Positions 22,733 through 33,980 of a DNA stretch of 64,000 nt are shown one piece after another. The notes below the pieces were generated by a model that worked only from the letters and a program-made list of their open reading frames with translations, did not search any database and was not told the origin of the DNA. The stretch comes from Pseudopithomyces maydicus (lineage: Eukaryota > Ascomycota > Dothideomycetes > Pleosporales > Didymosphaeriaceae). A program made the translations under genes and the position numbers. The stretch lies in NCBI GenBank assembly GCA_026873275.1, contig JANTUC010000004.1, forward strand, positions 1,364,001-1,428,000, in the 5' to 3' direction. How positions within the stretch are numbered: position 1 is the first letter of the stretch; each line of letters begins with the position of its first letter.

Positions 22733-24124
22733 ATGGCTACTTTTACCCCGGAAGAATTAGCATACCTTGAGGCGCATAAGAATGACTCGAGGGTGTTCGA
22801 GATACGCTGGGTTTACAGTGTGCCTATCGCATTTGGGATTCTATCGACATGCTTGAGGCTTTGGGCGAAGAAAATAGGCCGCAACGGTATAACCTTGGAC
22901 GACTGGCTCATTGTGCTCGCGACAGTAGGTATCCGTATCCATTTATTACATTTCCGATTTGACCCAATATAGATATGTCTAGTAGGCGAATGCGCGGCAG
23001 GTTTGGGCTATGGTAACACTCTCTTCAGACACCCGACTCATCAAGTGGCTGACACTTGTAGGCCCTCCCCACGGAATGGGAAGACATGTAAATGTTGTCT
23101 CTCCACACGATCAAGCTATGGTCCGGAAAGGCGATTACGTCTTCAGTCATTTTTATGATTGCGCTTTGGTCTTTGTGAAACTCGGTATCTTGGCATTTTA
23201 CCATCGCGTCTTCGTTGTACCTCTGTTCCGCAGGATTGTACTCGCCACTGCAGCTTTCGTCATCGCCTGGGGTATTGGTATCACCGTTACGTTGGCATTG
23301 GCTTGCCGGCCTATCGAAGCCTTCTGGGACGTGACTGTCAAAGGAGACTGTCTCAACCTTGTCCAGTTCACTTACTTTACCAACATTACAAACATGATTA
23401 CCGATGTGTGGATCTTTCTGATGCCGATCCCTGTTATATGGCATCTTCAGCTGCAGACAAAAAAGAAACTCTTGCTCTGCTTTATCTTCTCCGTCGGCAT
23501 AGCGTACGTATTGCCACATACTGTGCATGGTAGATTCGATGCTGATCAGTCATGATACATAGTACTTGCATAGTCTCCGCTATCCGCCTTACTGTTGTTC
23601 TCGGCCACGGATACGCTGATTTTACATGGTCATATGTTCCATTAGGCGCATATTCCGCTTTCGAGCCTCTCGGTGGGATCTTGTGCACAAACCTTCCTAT
23701 TGTATGGCACATGTGGCGCAAACACCACAGATCACAATCTCTCCTTCCTGGATCATCGTTCTTCAAGTCAAAGCAGTCATCGGCCATGACACCAAGTTCT
23801 CACGCTTCACGTCGCAGTCGTATCGCGCGCTCGCTTGGCTTCAACAATACCGACCAGACAAACACCGATAGTCAGACCCAAACCATACTAGCCGCAGAAG
23901 AAGGACAATCTGCTTTTGAAGAGGGATACCCTACCCACCCCGACCGCGCGCTCTATTTCGGCAAGGTCGAAAGGCTGCACATGCATGAGCAGGACATGTC
24001 GGAGATAGGATCAGATGGGGACTTGAGCTCCAAAAGGACTCGGAGTACTAGCATGAGTGGCTCGTCCCGAGGACCGAAGAGCCCAGGTCTCAAGAAGAAT
24101 GTGTGGGAGGTAAGGAAGAAGTGA
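22733..24124 (+). CDS. Rhodopsin-domain (Pth11-like/SAT family) integral membrane protein
   Basis: Four exons (22733-22924, 22973-23012, 23062-23503, 23563-24124) encode 411 residues. The first 280 carry about seven hydrophobic helices with hallmarks of the fungal rhodopsin-like family: DDWLIVLAT after helix 2, GMGRH before helix 3, LVFVKLGILAFYHRVF in helix 3-4, CRPIEAFWD after helix 5, and a TDVWIFLMPIPVIWHLQL helix. The remaining 130 residues are a Ser/Thr-rich cytosolic tail with acidic and basic patches. Relatives include Pth11-type receptors, though most members are uncharacterised. Intron phases all agree. Membrane topology is firm; signalling is inference. Confidence 0.85.
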
Positions 24125-26159
24125 GCCTTCTCAAATCTACATCATCGTTCGGCGGTGCAGACGTTGTTCTACGGTGCCTGGGCGCCGGTTCTTATTTAAT
24201 CAATGTTCTATGATATACCCCGGGTTTTAGGAGGTCATAAGGCACTATCTTGGTAGGAAATCCAGGTACGGCGTTTGGGTACAGCGACGAAGTTAACGAT
24301 ACACGAACGTTTATTGGTCTTTTTGCAGCACTTCTGAAAAACGACACTCCCACTTGGAAGGGATTTTCTTCGTGCGCACACTTTTACTATGTACTGTACT
24401 ATAGCTTTGTGTTTGGGATCGATGTTGAAAACAACAATCATATCAGAGTCGCGGCCAGTCATGTGGTGTTTCCGTCGATACGGAAAGCTCAGTAGATCTT
24501 CCGCCTAGTCCTTTGCGCCGGGAAACGCCATGGCGGCATGTGCCGATCGTTTCCCTATCTCGGTGTAAGACGCATGTCTCAGTCAGCCACGGGGCATTGT
24601 CCTTCGGCGATTGAATCCCAACAGAACCAACTCTGTCACATCCACACTGATTGAAGCCTCGACGCATTCCAAATAGGAGGGGCAGCCATGTAGCTGGGGC
24701 GTAATAATAAATGATTGTCTTGCATCTCAGAACCAGGATATAAGCGATCCGGGTAAAGACTGGTGCCCGCCCGGCTGAATTGATGCGCAACTTAGGTACA
24801 TACGTGGCGCTTGGGCATCATTTGCATCCTTGCACGGTTCGGCGACTGAAAATATCGGTGTGGGACCGGGGTTGGCGAGAACGTGCGGTGGCCGCCCAAC
24901 TGTCACTGTGGGGGTTGGCCGAGGCTGCTCAAGGCTGATTGCATCGAAGTCTCTACCAGAATTCAGTAAGCTGATTCGCAACTCGTATATTCAAAGCAAT
25001 GTAGAATATGGCTAGGTGTCAATTCTACTAGCCTTACAATGCTGCAATCTTGTTCATTCCGGTCAAATTGAAAAATGATATTCAGTCGCAACGATACTAT
25101 GAACAGACACGAATTTACAAAGGATCCGTAACAGTTCTTGCTGTTGTAGAAATATGCCGAAGCAAACCAAGGATTTACACATGAACCATTCGCCTTCAAG
25201 ACGGGTTCTGAGCTACTTCTGCTCACGACAAGCCAGCGCTGAACAGCATTAAACTATATCTTTAGTCAGTTGCATTGTCGATGGATAGCATCGCTTTCTA
25301 CACTTCAAATAAAACTTGCTTCATTGTGCGACCCAGCAAGCTGTTTCTTATTACTCGCTTCCAAATTAAACACACTAAGCACGCGTTACGTGAGTTCTTA
25401 TACACGCCTGCGCTACACACCCGTCGAAAAACGTTTAGACTGTATCGTGGGCCTATATGTATTTTATCAAGTCGAAGATGTTCATTCCCGCACCTATTAG
25501 ATCGAAGAGGAAATCTGCTTGCAGAGGATTTATACTCTGGTGAGCTTCGAGGGTATAAGGGGCATGAGTTATAGACCCATAATGCTGGAATTCTCCTCTA
25601 GGGTATCAGAAACTTTGCGCCGTTCACTTCAATGAATTGCGAAAAATAAAAGGCGTAAAAGGGCTTCACAAGTGAGTCAAAATGAGAAGAAAAGCAAGGA
25701 TGTATAAGAACAACAAGCACGAGAATAGCAAACGTATGGAGCATCATAATATCAGACGTCTTTGCGAGAGCACAAAGTGGATTGTAAGAACAATTCGATG
25801 AATTAGTGTGTTTTCTGCTTCATGTTCCGTACAGTGCGACCTCAGCCTTGAAAATATTCTGCCGAGTATTGCAGGTAGGGTTTGCAATCACGTGCAATAT
25901 GAACGTATCCTTGAAAAGCACGAATTCCTTTACCAATGACTTGCCTTCAGATGGAATTATTTTCTTTTCTGTAGACAAATTCTTTGGATAGCGAACGAGG
26001 ATTAGATGTTTCCGAAATGAAAGAAGAGACCGAAATAAAACGACAAGCCCAAAATTAAAGAACTCTTTTTCGTAGCTTGCTCAATTACTTCTTGCCTCCT
26101 TCCTGAATTATCAGTACATTGTATTCCCAAGACTTAAATTCTACGTGTCTTTCAGTCTA
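24125..26159. other. Long AT-rich intergenic region between convergent genes
   Basis: About 2 kb with no convincing gene. A GC-richer island at roughly 24830-24960 sits inside AT-rich flanks. The part from 25000 to 26150 is strongly AT-biased, which could be a degenerate old insertion, but I see no ORF or terminal repeat to prove it. Confidence 0.5.
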
Positions 26160-27137
26160 TTATGCATGTTTGTCCCAACGCGAACCATACGTCTGAGCTA
26201 TAGTGCGTGATTCCACAAGATTACCAAGCAACGGAGGACCACTACTAACTTGCCTCTTTGTCCTGATCCAACACGCTTCTGCAGTAGGCCGCTTGCTTTT
26301 ATCAGCAACCATACACCATTGGACAAGATCTGTTAGTTTCTGCGAGTACAACCGCTCATGTGCGCTTTTTTCCGTTAGGAAGTCAGCAAGGCTTTCGATC
26401 GGGTCCAGATTAGCCATATATAAGCACAAGACCACAAGTCCGAGCTGATATATATCGCTTGCTGTATGCGCTTCGCAGCCTTCTGGTGGCAGAAACCTTG
26501 GGTTTCCAGGAAACAAATTTTCTAGGGAGGGAGGTGTAGTACCTTCTTGTCGGACGGCGCAACCAAAGTCGCCAAGTTGTATAACGGGATACGTATCGTC
26601 GAGGTTTTTCGAGTGTAAGAATACGTTTGCCAGTGTTATATCCCGATGCATGATACCCTGGCTGTGGCAAAACCGAAGCGCTTTTGCCAATCCCTCAAAA
26701 ACATGCCAGAGGAACGCTTCTGGTAGACGGAGTCCTTCATCTTGGTACGCTTTCACAAGCTGTGCCAGCGTTCCTGAATTGCAAAAGGTCGTCACTACCC
26801 AGGGGATGTCATGTGGATGTTGAGCTCCGTTGTCTGAGTCCAGAAACCGTACAAGGTTCGTGTGTATCTCGCCACCGTACCGGACTAAGCTCCGTAGGAG
26901 ATGTATTTCGCGCGCAGCATGGCCTGGGCAAAGGATATCCGGTGGCAGCATTTTCAATACACATAATTCCCCTGATGAGGCATCTTCGACTAGCTTAATG
27001 CCCCGATTGAAACAACCGTCAGAAACCTGACTACCTCGGTGTGTAAGGGATTGGAGAATGATCCATCGGCCTTCTAATGTTGACCCAGGTTCAAACTTAT
27101 CACCTGCGCGACGTCTGATACAAATTTCTTCGAGCAT
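26160..27137 (-). CDS. Stand-alone protein kinase (Ser/Thr type)
   Basis: Single exon, 325 residues, essentially only a kinase domain. Seen: Lys62 (VLK), helix-C Glu77 (AAREIHLL), the catalytic loop HRDITLANVFL with Asp166 and Asn171, DFG at 190-192, FLPPEG in place of the usual APE, and the F-helix Asp228 in SDIYQLGLVVL. No clear Gly-rich loop is present in the first 50 residues, where THRGSQVSDGCFNRG stands instead. All catalytic residues are kept, so activity is plausible. The layout resembles NEK-like or orphan fungal kinases often found in accessory regions. Substrate unknown. Confidence 0.85.
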   Translation of the reverse strand: MLEEICIRRRAGDKFEPGSTLEGRWIILQSLTHRGSQVSDGCFNRGIKLVEDASSGELCVLKMLPPDILCPGHAAREIHLLRSLVRYGGEIHTNLVRFLDSDNGAQHPHDIPWVVTTFCNSGTLAQLVKAYQDEGLRLPEAFLWHVFEGLAKALRFCHSQGIMHRDITLANVFLHSKNLDDTYPVIQLGDFGCAVRQEGTTPPSLENLFPGNPRFLPPEGCEAHTASDIYQLGLVVLCLYMANLDPIESLADFLTEKSAHERLYSQKLTDLVQWCMVADKSKRPTAEACWIRTKRQVSSGPPLLGNLVESRTIAQTYGSRWDKHA

Positions 27138-27908
27138 GGAAACTTTTAAGATGAAATCTACAAGGAAGAGGCGACGATAGCAGAAGAATGTGATAAAATT
27201 TCTTTTTTTAAAGAAGTAGATTAGAAGTCGCTGGATTCGAAATCATTTAGTATAAGTCCTTCTGATCGAAAGGAAATCGGCGAGAATGGTTAGTCTTCAA
27301 GGTTGTGGATTGGACCGGGAACAACTTTGACCTCTAGCCGCAGGGCACTGTGTTGGTCGCCCTGATTACCATCTTCGGGGTGTTGGGACATGCCTAGGAA
27401 AGTACATGGTCGTAATTGAAGGTTTAGTAATACCCAGACTTTATACGTTAAGCACGATTGCGATATTGCGTGGTTATTCGGTGGTAGCTGTGCTGAAAGA
27501 AACAGTAGAGAGAATACATTCATCGTCAGAGGCATTGGGCTCCACGTACCAGTGTTCACACTAATGCAGGGTTGAAACCGAGGTTAACGTGTGGCGCGCA
27601 TCCAACCCCGAGCTGAAATTAGTGCAAGCCGCAAAAATAACCTTACTCGCTTCACTCTTGGGCTTCCGCTCCTAGAAAGTGGGCGTGTAGCTAGAAGTTG
27701 ATCTGCTATTTGTATAACTTCTTATGAAGATCTAGTATGATGCTAGAGAGCACAGTGAATGTAGAAATCAATTTTAAGAAAATCTTGGTGGAGTCCAACA
27801 AGCGCGGAAACTACATCTCACTTCGTGTCCCAGATATTGCAAGAAAGAACCCTAGAGAAATTGCGCTGTTTTACTATCTCTCTGTTAAGATTGGCCTGGA
27901 GTATGTTT
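27138..27908. other. Intergenic region
   Basis: Promoter of the kinase gene and 3' flank of the metalloprotease gene. AT-rich with no feature I can name. Confidence 0.5.
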
Positions 27909-30231
27909 CTAGTCAAAAGAACTGTCGGTGATATCAGAGATGGGCTCCATAGTCCAGCGCTGAGTAGCTCGGCCTTCATCCACCTTGCCCTAGACATCAT
28001 TGTTAGCAGTGTCTCTACCATGTACTGTATAAATTAAGTGTAATCCCAGAGTACTCACCAGTATCACTTTTGTCCCTTCATCCACAGAATCAAGGCACAG
28101 AAACTTGCCCTTATACACGTTTTCGATGCGCCACGTACCATCACCCCAAGGCGTAACACGCCATTGTTGGGTGTATTCACGGGTGGCTGTTTTCAACATA
28201 GGAGTCTTTCTACCAGAGCCAGCGACATCAAGCTGGCGATTCGCCCCTAGAAACATGGTGCGTAAATGGTATGTTTCGTTTCCAACATACTTAATTTGCC
28301 AGTGTTGTCCTGAGAAGTTGCCAACCCGTGCTAGCTCGATGTTCCCGGGGCTTTCGGTGCCGCTTTCGTTGATTACATCGAGGGAGTACGAAGAAGGATT
28401 GTACGTGTTTTTCAGGCGATACCAAGTCTTATCGTTGAACGCAGAAACCTCGGATCCTACACTCGCCACTGGTGTAACGGCAATCTTGAAAGTCATTTCT
28501 TGAGCACTCGCGGAAATCTCGGTTATGGATACAGAGCTGAAGAAGTTTAGCTACATCGACAATAGACCCAGAAGGAGGACTTACGTGTCTTGGCCATTGT
28601 AAGACTTGCTGTTTGGTTGTGAAGTCGCATTGAATGTGACCTTGTTGGTGGTACCAGGAAAAGGGTCACCGGAATCTCCAAAATCGATTTTTCTCTCTAG
28701 TTCTTGAAGGCCATCAGCTTGCATGATCCTAAGCAACGGGTGGTTCTCATCTGTGTTCGAATCGACGCTATCATCAACGTGCCACACTATAAGACCAGAG
28801 CCTGGAAGTGATTCGTCAAAACCGGTGAGCTGGCGGTTCTCGATAAGAAAGTACTCCGGGGTAATTTCGCCATTCTTCCATAAACGGTGGGTTGTGAAGG
28901 AAGATTTTACGTCACTTAGTGTGACTTCATGATTTTCCGTTTCTACCACCGTATCAATCCAATCTTGTGAAGCTTTGCACCCTAAATACATTAAAATCAT
29001 AGTTGAATACCGCACATGATAAACTCACAGGCTGAAGGGTGCACGGGACGGAGGCCACCTCCCCCCAGCTCCCCGCTGACATCAAACACCAACTACCAAT
29101 ACCGGCACTACTATCATCTGTGTCGTAGAGGTCAGGCCACCCAAAAACTGAAAGGATTAGCTTCGATATGTAAGTCAGCATTACACTTACCAAGATGCCC
29201 AATTTCATGTGAGCAGACACCAACCTTTGCGTCCTCAGATACCGTCAAGAACCCGTACACTTTAGTACCTAATGCAACAATCAGGATCGATGAAGTGAAA
29301 AAAAGATAAGATCGTGAGGTTACCGTTGATTTCTTCTTCATCGCGTAATACCCACTTCATACTCCATATATCTGAAGCTTGGCCAGTCTCGTCAGCCTAG
29401 AAATGCTCACGTTAGTACGGATCACGAGTCATAGGTCTGGGAGCTTACAGCTTGTCCCGCATGGATGCAAATAAACGCATCTATATAACCGTTGCCATCA
29501 TTGTCGTAAACACTCCAGTCGGCTGTGCCAGCCTCCGCTTTGACAGCGTTCAAAGCCTCCCCAGCCATATCACGCACATTAGGACCCGGCTCATGCCACC
29601 CAAAATCTGCAAGATTCAGCAATGGGCCCAACACAATCTTGTAACGGGGACCTACCATTGTTCGCATAGTAAGACATGTTCTGAGACATGGTATACGGGC
29701 CAAATACCTCACCAGTGAAAGCTACTTTGTCATTCGAGACTTCTTTGTAGTACTCGGTTACCGAACCAGTCGATAGCTTGCCAGTAGAGAAGAAAAGTTC
29801 TTCCATGCGCTCTTTGGTGTTTGGTTTCATTTTGATATCCTGAAACTCGCAAAGAATCACAGCGACTCTACATGAAATCAGTCTTACCCAGGTGGAATCT
29901 TCAGTGTTTCTCACCTAATTGAGCCCCGTAAAGGTGCTCTCTCAAGTGCAGCCTTGCTCATCGCCATAGCTGAAGTAGGCTTCTTGAAGTGGTTCTACTA
30001 AATATTTAACAATGAGAAGCGACATGGATGGTGCAGACGCACTGGAGAGAAAATAGTGCCGTCATTCAGACCGGGCACTTTTGGTCTACCGAAGTGGCTT
30101 CCCTTGAGCTGAACTTGCGGAGCATTGCCGGCAACTTGGATACTGGCTTGATTGGCTTGAACTTTGAGTTGACGAAGAAGATTGGGATGCGGAGAAACGA
30201 AGCAAGGACTTTCGTGATGACGAGGAGCCAT
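27909..30231 (-). CDS. M6-family metalloprotease with C-terminal ricin-type beta-trefoil, frame broken once
   Basis: Ten exons on the minus strand: 30231-30043, 29994-29915, 29867-29656, 29606-29449, 29396-29324, 29268-29191, 29147-29029, 28981-28585, 28536-28059, 27989-27909. Together they give about 621 residues. The M6 (immune-inhibitor-A-like) zinc site is HEIGHLVFGWPDLYD, built across the exon 6/7 junction. The M6 core continues with SVYDNDGNGYIDAF, GIGSWCLMSAGSW and GLIVWHVDD. The C-terminal 150 residues form a beta-trefoil with QHW, QQW and QRW repeats, a carbohydrate-binding fold. No signal peptide is visible at the ATG at 30229-30231, odd for a usually secreted family. Exon 7 needs one extra base at the C run 29061-29066 (plus strand) to stay in frame; the next splice junction confirms the shifted frame. 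The M6 family is mainly bacterial, so transfer is possible. Confidence 0.85.
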
Positions 30232-32251
30232 GGCGATATTGGACTGAGGCAACCTGTAACAGCAATTGATTCACAGAAACTATAGAAGTTTATCGGATAT
30301 TGATATTTTACAAAAGTGTTGACTAGAACTTGCAATGTCTAGAAGATACGGAGTGCAATTATATAGTCTCACAAGGGGCAGAGCTGACACCCCTCTTACG
30401 AAGACAGCTAGGCGTAATGGTCATGCGCGACCGGCCTCGCTGAGATTAGGCAACGACTCTCCGTAACTAAAACACCCAATACTAATAAATTTGGCGCAGA
30501 GACATATGATTATTGTATGTCAAATTCACGAAATGACATATCTCTTATGCAAATGTATCCTGCGAAAAGGGGGACCACATGCCTAGACATGCCTAGCGAC
30601 CCGTAAAGCCATGAAAGGTTGTGCAAGTATAGAGATTGAGTGATAAACCACGAGCTTTTCAATAACCAGGCTGAGGGATGACAGCTTTCAGCCACTCATA
30701 ATGGCTGCTACCTGTCTGTGTCGAGTCCAAAAACTCGGTAGAACAGCAAATCCTTGCTATCCTTGCTATCCTGATAAGACAGCATGCACAACAGAAACCC
30801 AATGTTGATACTGGACGGAGAACCTTTACCCAATGGAACATAAATCTTCAAGTAGCCACGGCTTTGACATGATAAAGACCTCAGCAGGGTGAAGTAAGAT
30901 TTTGCCCGAGACCCTTATCTATGGCTGGATGAAAATTGCCAGAGTCCTGCGCCAATTCGCCAGCTGAGACATGTGGTAAAGATGCATTTGGATGTCAGCT
31001 CTCAGCTCCTGCGCCATGGCACATGCTCACCGCTTAGAGCTATGAAGTCTGGATCGAGTTGGACAATGCCAATCATTTGAAAGGCTGAGACGCGTCTTAG
31101 ACTAGACCTAATAAGAAGTTTGTGAAGCAGGCCGAAGACTTAAAGACTCGGGTGCGCAGAATTTAAGGTTCGTGTTTGCAATGGTGACCATGGCAGCTAA
31201 TCCTTCCAAGGAAGGTACCGAGGCGTGCGCGTGAGACTTGTTCGTGACTAGCGCCCGCTCCAGGGCTCACGGTAGATCACCTGACAAGCAACAGGGCACA
31301 TGGGCATGTATGCAACCTATATCTTCTAGGCTGTAATGTGCAACCATCGCGCCATTCTGCCTTTATAGCCCACATTTACATCTATTCTTGGGTTTAAGAC
31401 GTCAGGAGATCAAAACTTGAATCGTTCCCATTTCGTTACTGGCATATCTCAGTTGCCTGCCTACCTCCGTATGTGGTCAGCTACCATTAAATCGACGATT
31501 AACCACTTTGGAAGATTTTCAGCCAGAATCCACACCACCTATTCAAGCTGGAGTATCTATTTCTTGCTGACTATCAATTATAATTGACAACAGGCAACCC
31601 TGTTTCTGGTCAACCGATCAAAATTGTCTTCTTCACCGTGACGATTCGTTGAACAGGACGTTTTATGTCTACAATACTGGGTATATGAGTAAATTTGTAG
31701 AATTGCTTCGTGATGAGATGTAAAAACTAGCAATCAACGTGTATTGTAGCGTTCTGCAGCATAAAGATTGACTACAGGATCTCGTAGGCTATGGCTGCTG
31801 ATCCCGATTTATATGCCCACCCCGACCTACAACTACCCATAACCACTGGACTCCGGCAACACGGGTTCGATTTTTCAGAATAATGAATATTGAAACGGTG
31901 GAAGAGAATGAAGGAGAAAAGTTTCAGTAACTCATTGTATGTTTTGCCTAGGCGCAGAGTACATGAAGATACCCAGAACAAGCTTCAACGTTTTGAGTAT
32001 ACACATGGCCAAGAACATAGGGGATGAATCGAAACCTAAAACTACACCGGTTGAGCTTTCTTGATTGTCTAGGAAGTGAACGAATATTGAGGTCTATTCC
32101 GAGCATTCCATCTGAACCCGAGTCACTCCAGCATGATTGACCAAGTTCACTCATACTGGGAAACACTTCGAAGAAATATCTGGATATAAGATACAAGAAA
32201 CAAGAAATAACATGCAGCTCATAGAGCCTTAATCCTAATTCTATGTTCAAT
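30232..32251. other. Long intergenic region
   Basis: About 2 kb, mostly AT-rich, between the start of the metalloprotease gene and the end of the PfpI gene. It should hold the metalloprotease promoter. Open frames are short and without protein character. A T-loop-like GGGTTCGA near 31862 is not part of a foldable tRNA as far as I can see. Confidence 0.5.
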
Positions 32252-33064
32252 CTATGCAACCGGGCTACCAACACCCCACCGTTCCGCAAAGGGGTCATAG
32301 CTCGCATTCGTCCACCTTGTATACTCGCTCACATCAGCAACGTACTGCGACACCTCCTCCCCGTATACGCTCGCAACAAACGCATAAGCCGTATCCACCG
32401 CAGCACTCACACCACTACCCGTCCAAACATTCCCATCCTGCACCCAGCGTGCGTGAGGCACATAGGACACGTTCGTCCCAAAGGTCGTTGCCCACTTCCA
32501 AGCTTTCTTGTTCGTAGTTGCCTTCTTGTTGTCCAGCGTGCCGGCGCGAGCAATGATGGTGCTCCCCGTGCACACAGAGATGAGATGCTTGAGCGAGGGA
32601 TACACCGTCCGCACAAAGTCGATCTCGTGCGAAACGTCCTTGCGTGTACCTCCGCCACCGGGAACAAGAAGGACGTCGAGGGGTCCGGGAATGCTGCTGC
32701 TGCCGCAGCTGCTGTTGGAGGAGAAACCTGCCGCGGCGGCCGCGAGGTAGTCTGCCAGGGTGACGGTGACGGGGATGGGCATGCCAAAGGTGAGGCCTTC
32801 GAGAGGTGGTGTGGTAGTCGAGGCCGTAGAGTTGACGCTCAGTATCGAGAGGTGCATGTTCTTGCCGGTTTCGTTAAAATAGGTCATGGCAAGGCCGGAG
32901 AAGACGTCGAGAGGGCCGTACATGTCGATGGGGGTTACCGATGGGTGGAGGAGGATACCGTAGTGAAGAGGGAGTTCGGTGGTGTTCGCTATTTGGGGCT
33001 TTTCTTGGGCTAGTGCCGTGAAGGGAAGTGCTGCCAGCAGCGTAGTGTAGAGTGTGCCTCGCAT
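32252..33064 (-). CDS. Secreted DJ-1/PfpI (GATase1-like) protein
   Basis: Single exon, 270 residues from the ATG at 33062-33064. MRGTLYTTLLAALPFTALAQ is a signal peptide, unusual because DJ-1/PfpI proteins are mostly intracellular. Domain features: YGILLHPSVTPIDMYGPLDV at the start of the fold, DVLLVPGGGGT in the middle, and the nucleophile elbow SVCTGS with the active-site cysteine. A late ARWVQDGNVWTGSGVSAAVD matches the isonitrile-hydratase and transcriptional-regulator branch (the AraC-linked GATase1 type). Several N-glycosylation sequons support export. The reaction is unknown. Confidence 0.88.
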   Translation of the reverse strand: MRGTLYTTLLAALPFTALAQEKPQIANTTELPLHYGILLHPSVTPIDMYGPLDVFSGLAMTYFNETGKNMHLSILSVNSTASTTTPPLEGLTFGMPIPVTVTLADYLAAAAAGFSSNSSCGSSSIPGPLDVLLVPGGGGTRKDVSHEIDFVRTVYPSLKHLISVCTGSTIIARAGTLDNKKATTNKKAWKWATTFGTNVSYVPHARWVQDGNVWTGSGVSAAVDTAYAFVASVYGEEVSQYVADVSEYTRWTNASYDPFAERWGVGSPVA

Positions 33065-33980
33065 GGTGGTGTTATGTTGGTTGGTGATACCTGAACGGAG
33101 GATAGGGAGATGGCTTAACAAAGGCTCTCAGGATCTTTTCTTAAATTTTCCAGTCAAATGCGTTCTCAGAACGGATGAAGTGAAGCAAGTCCAGCTTAGG
33201 AAGTTGTGTTTCGAGATGAGGACGTATGGTGATATCCACAAGTAACGATTCGCATTATACCGGCTCCTATTATATACTTCTCAGGTTTCCGAAGTCTGAT
33301 CGCTTCTCCACCGTTCACCACCAGGCCCAGCCGGCCTCCATGGTCACGCATTTGGCAAATGCCTTACCATGAGATGTTTAGCGCATGCGGAGGGGTTACA
33401 AATCGCCCCCGACACGATCACTGACCAGCCCTCTCACGTCGTAGGTGCGGAAACCATTGGTGGATCGGCATTGGATAGATTAAGGACACCTGGGCAGGGC
33501 GTAAGTACGATGTAGTCAAGCGAGTAGCAAACGCGTAGGCCTGTCGGCGCCCTGAGCACATTTGCGGTCAATACTCGTGCGAAAAGCGCGTGCGAGAGGA
33601 CGACGGCCTTTGTGTTTGATGGTTGGTAGGCGGGCCATGGCGGTAATTGTCACAGCCCCGATGGCATTGGTCGCGAGAGCGCAGACGCGATTCGAAACGC
33701 CACGGGGCGGAGATTCTCGTGCCAAGTAGGAGGATTGTAGGGCTGGATGGCGGGGACGAATTCATCCCAGGCGGAGCGGGTGGCCTTGCGGGTCGTGCTG
33801 TGAGATGCGCATGTCGTGATGTTAGTTACGCTCCATGCCTAGGCTTGAACCGTGCAATGAATCTCATGTTTCAAATATCCGCATTATTTCTCTATCTTTG
33901 CTATTCGTACATGACTGATCAACTTGGTCATCTTCGACACGCCTCATTGACATGCTTTTTCACCACTTTATCCCATCTCT
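33065..33980. other. Intergenic region
   Basis: Promoter of the PfpI gene and 3' flank of the sugar transporter. Reading frames at 33516-33991 have no protein character. A TATA-like element is at 33268-33277. Confidence 0.5.
33268..33277 (-). promoter_or_regulatory. Possible TATA box of the PfpI gene
   Basis: GTATATAATA on the minus strand, about 205 bp upstream of the ATG at 33064. Supported only by consensus and position. Confidence 0.35.

Noticed and set aside
31775..31875. GGGTTCGA motif as a possible tRNA 3' half
   Set aside because: The bases after it are T-rich and no acceptor stem or anticodon arm fits.
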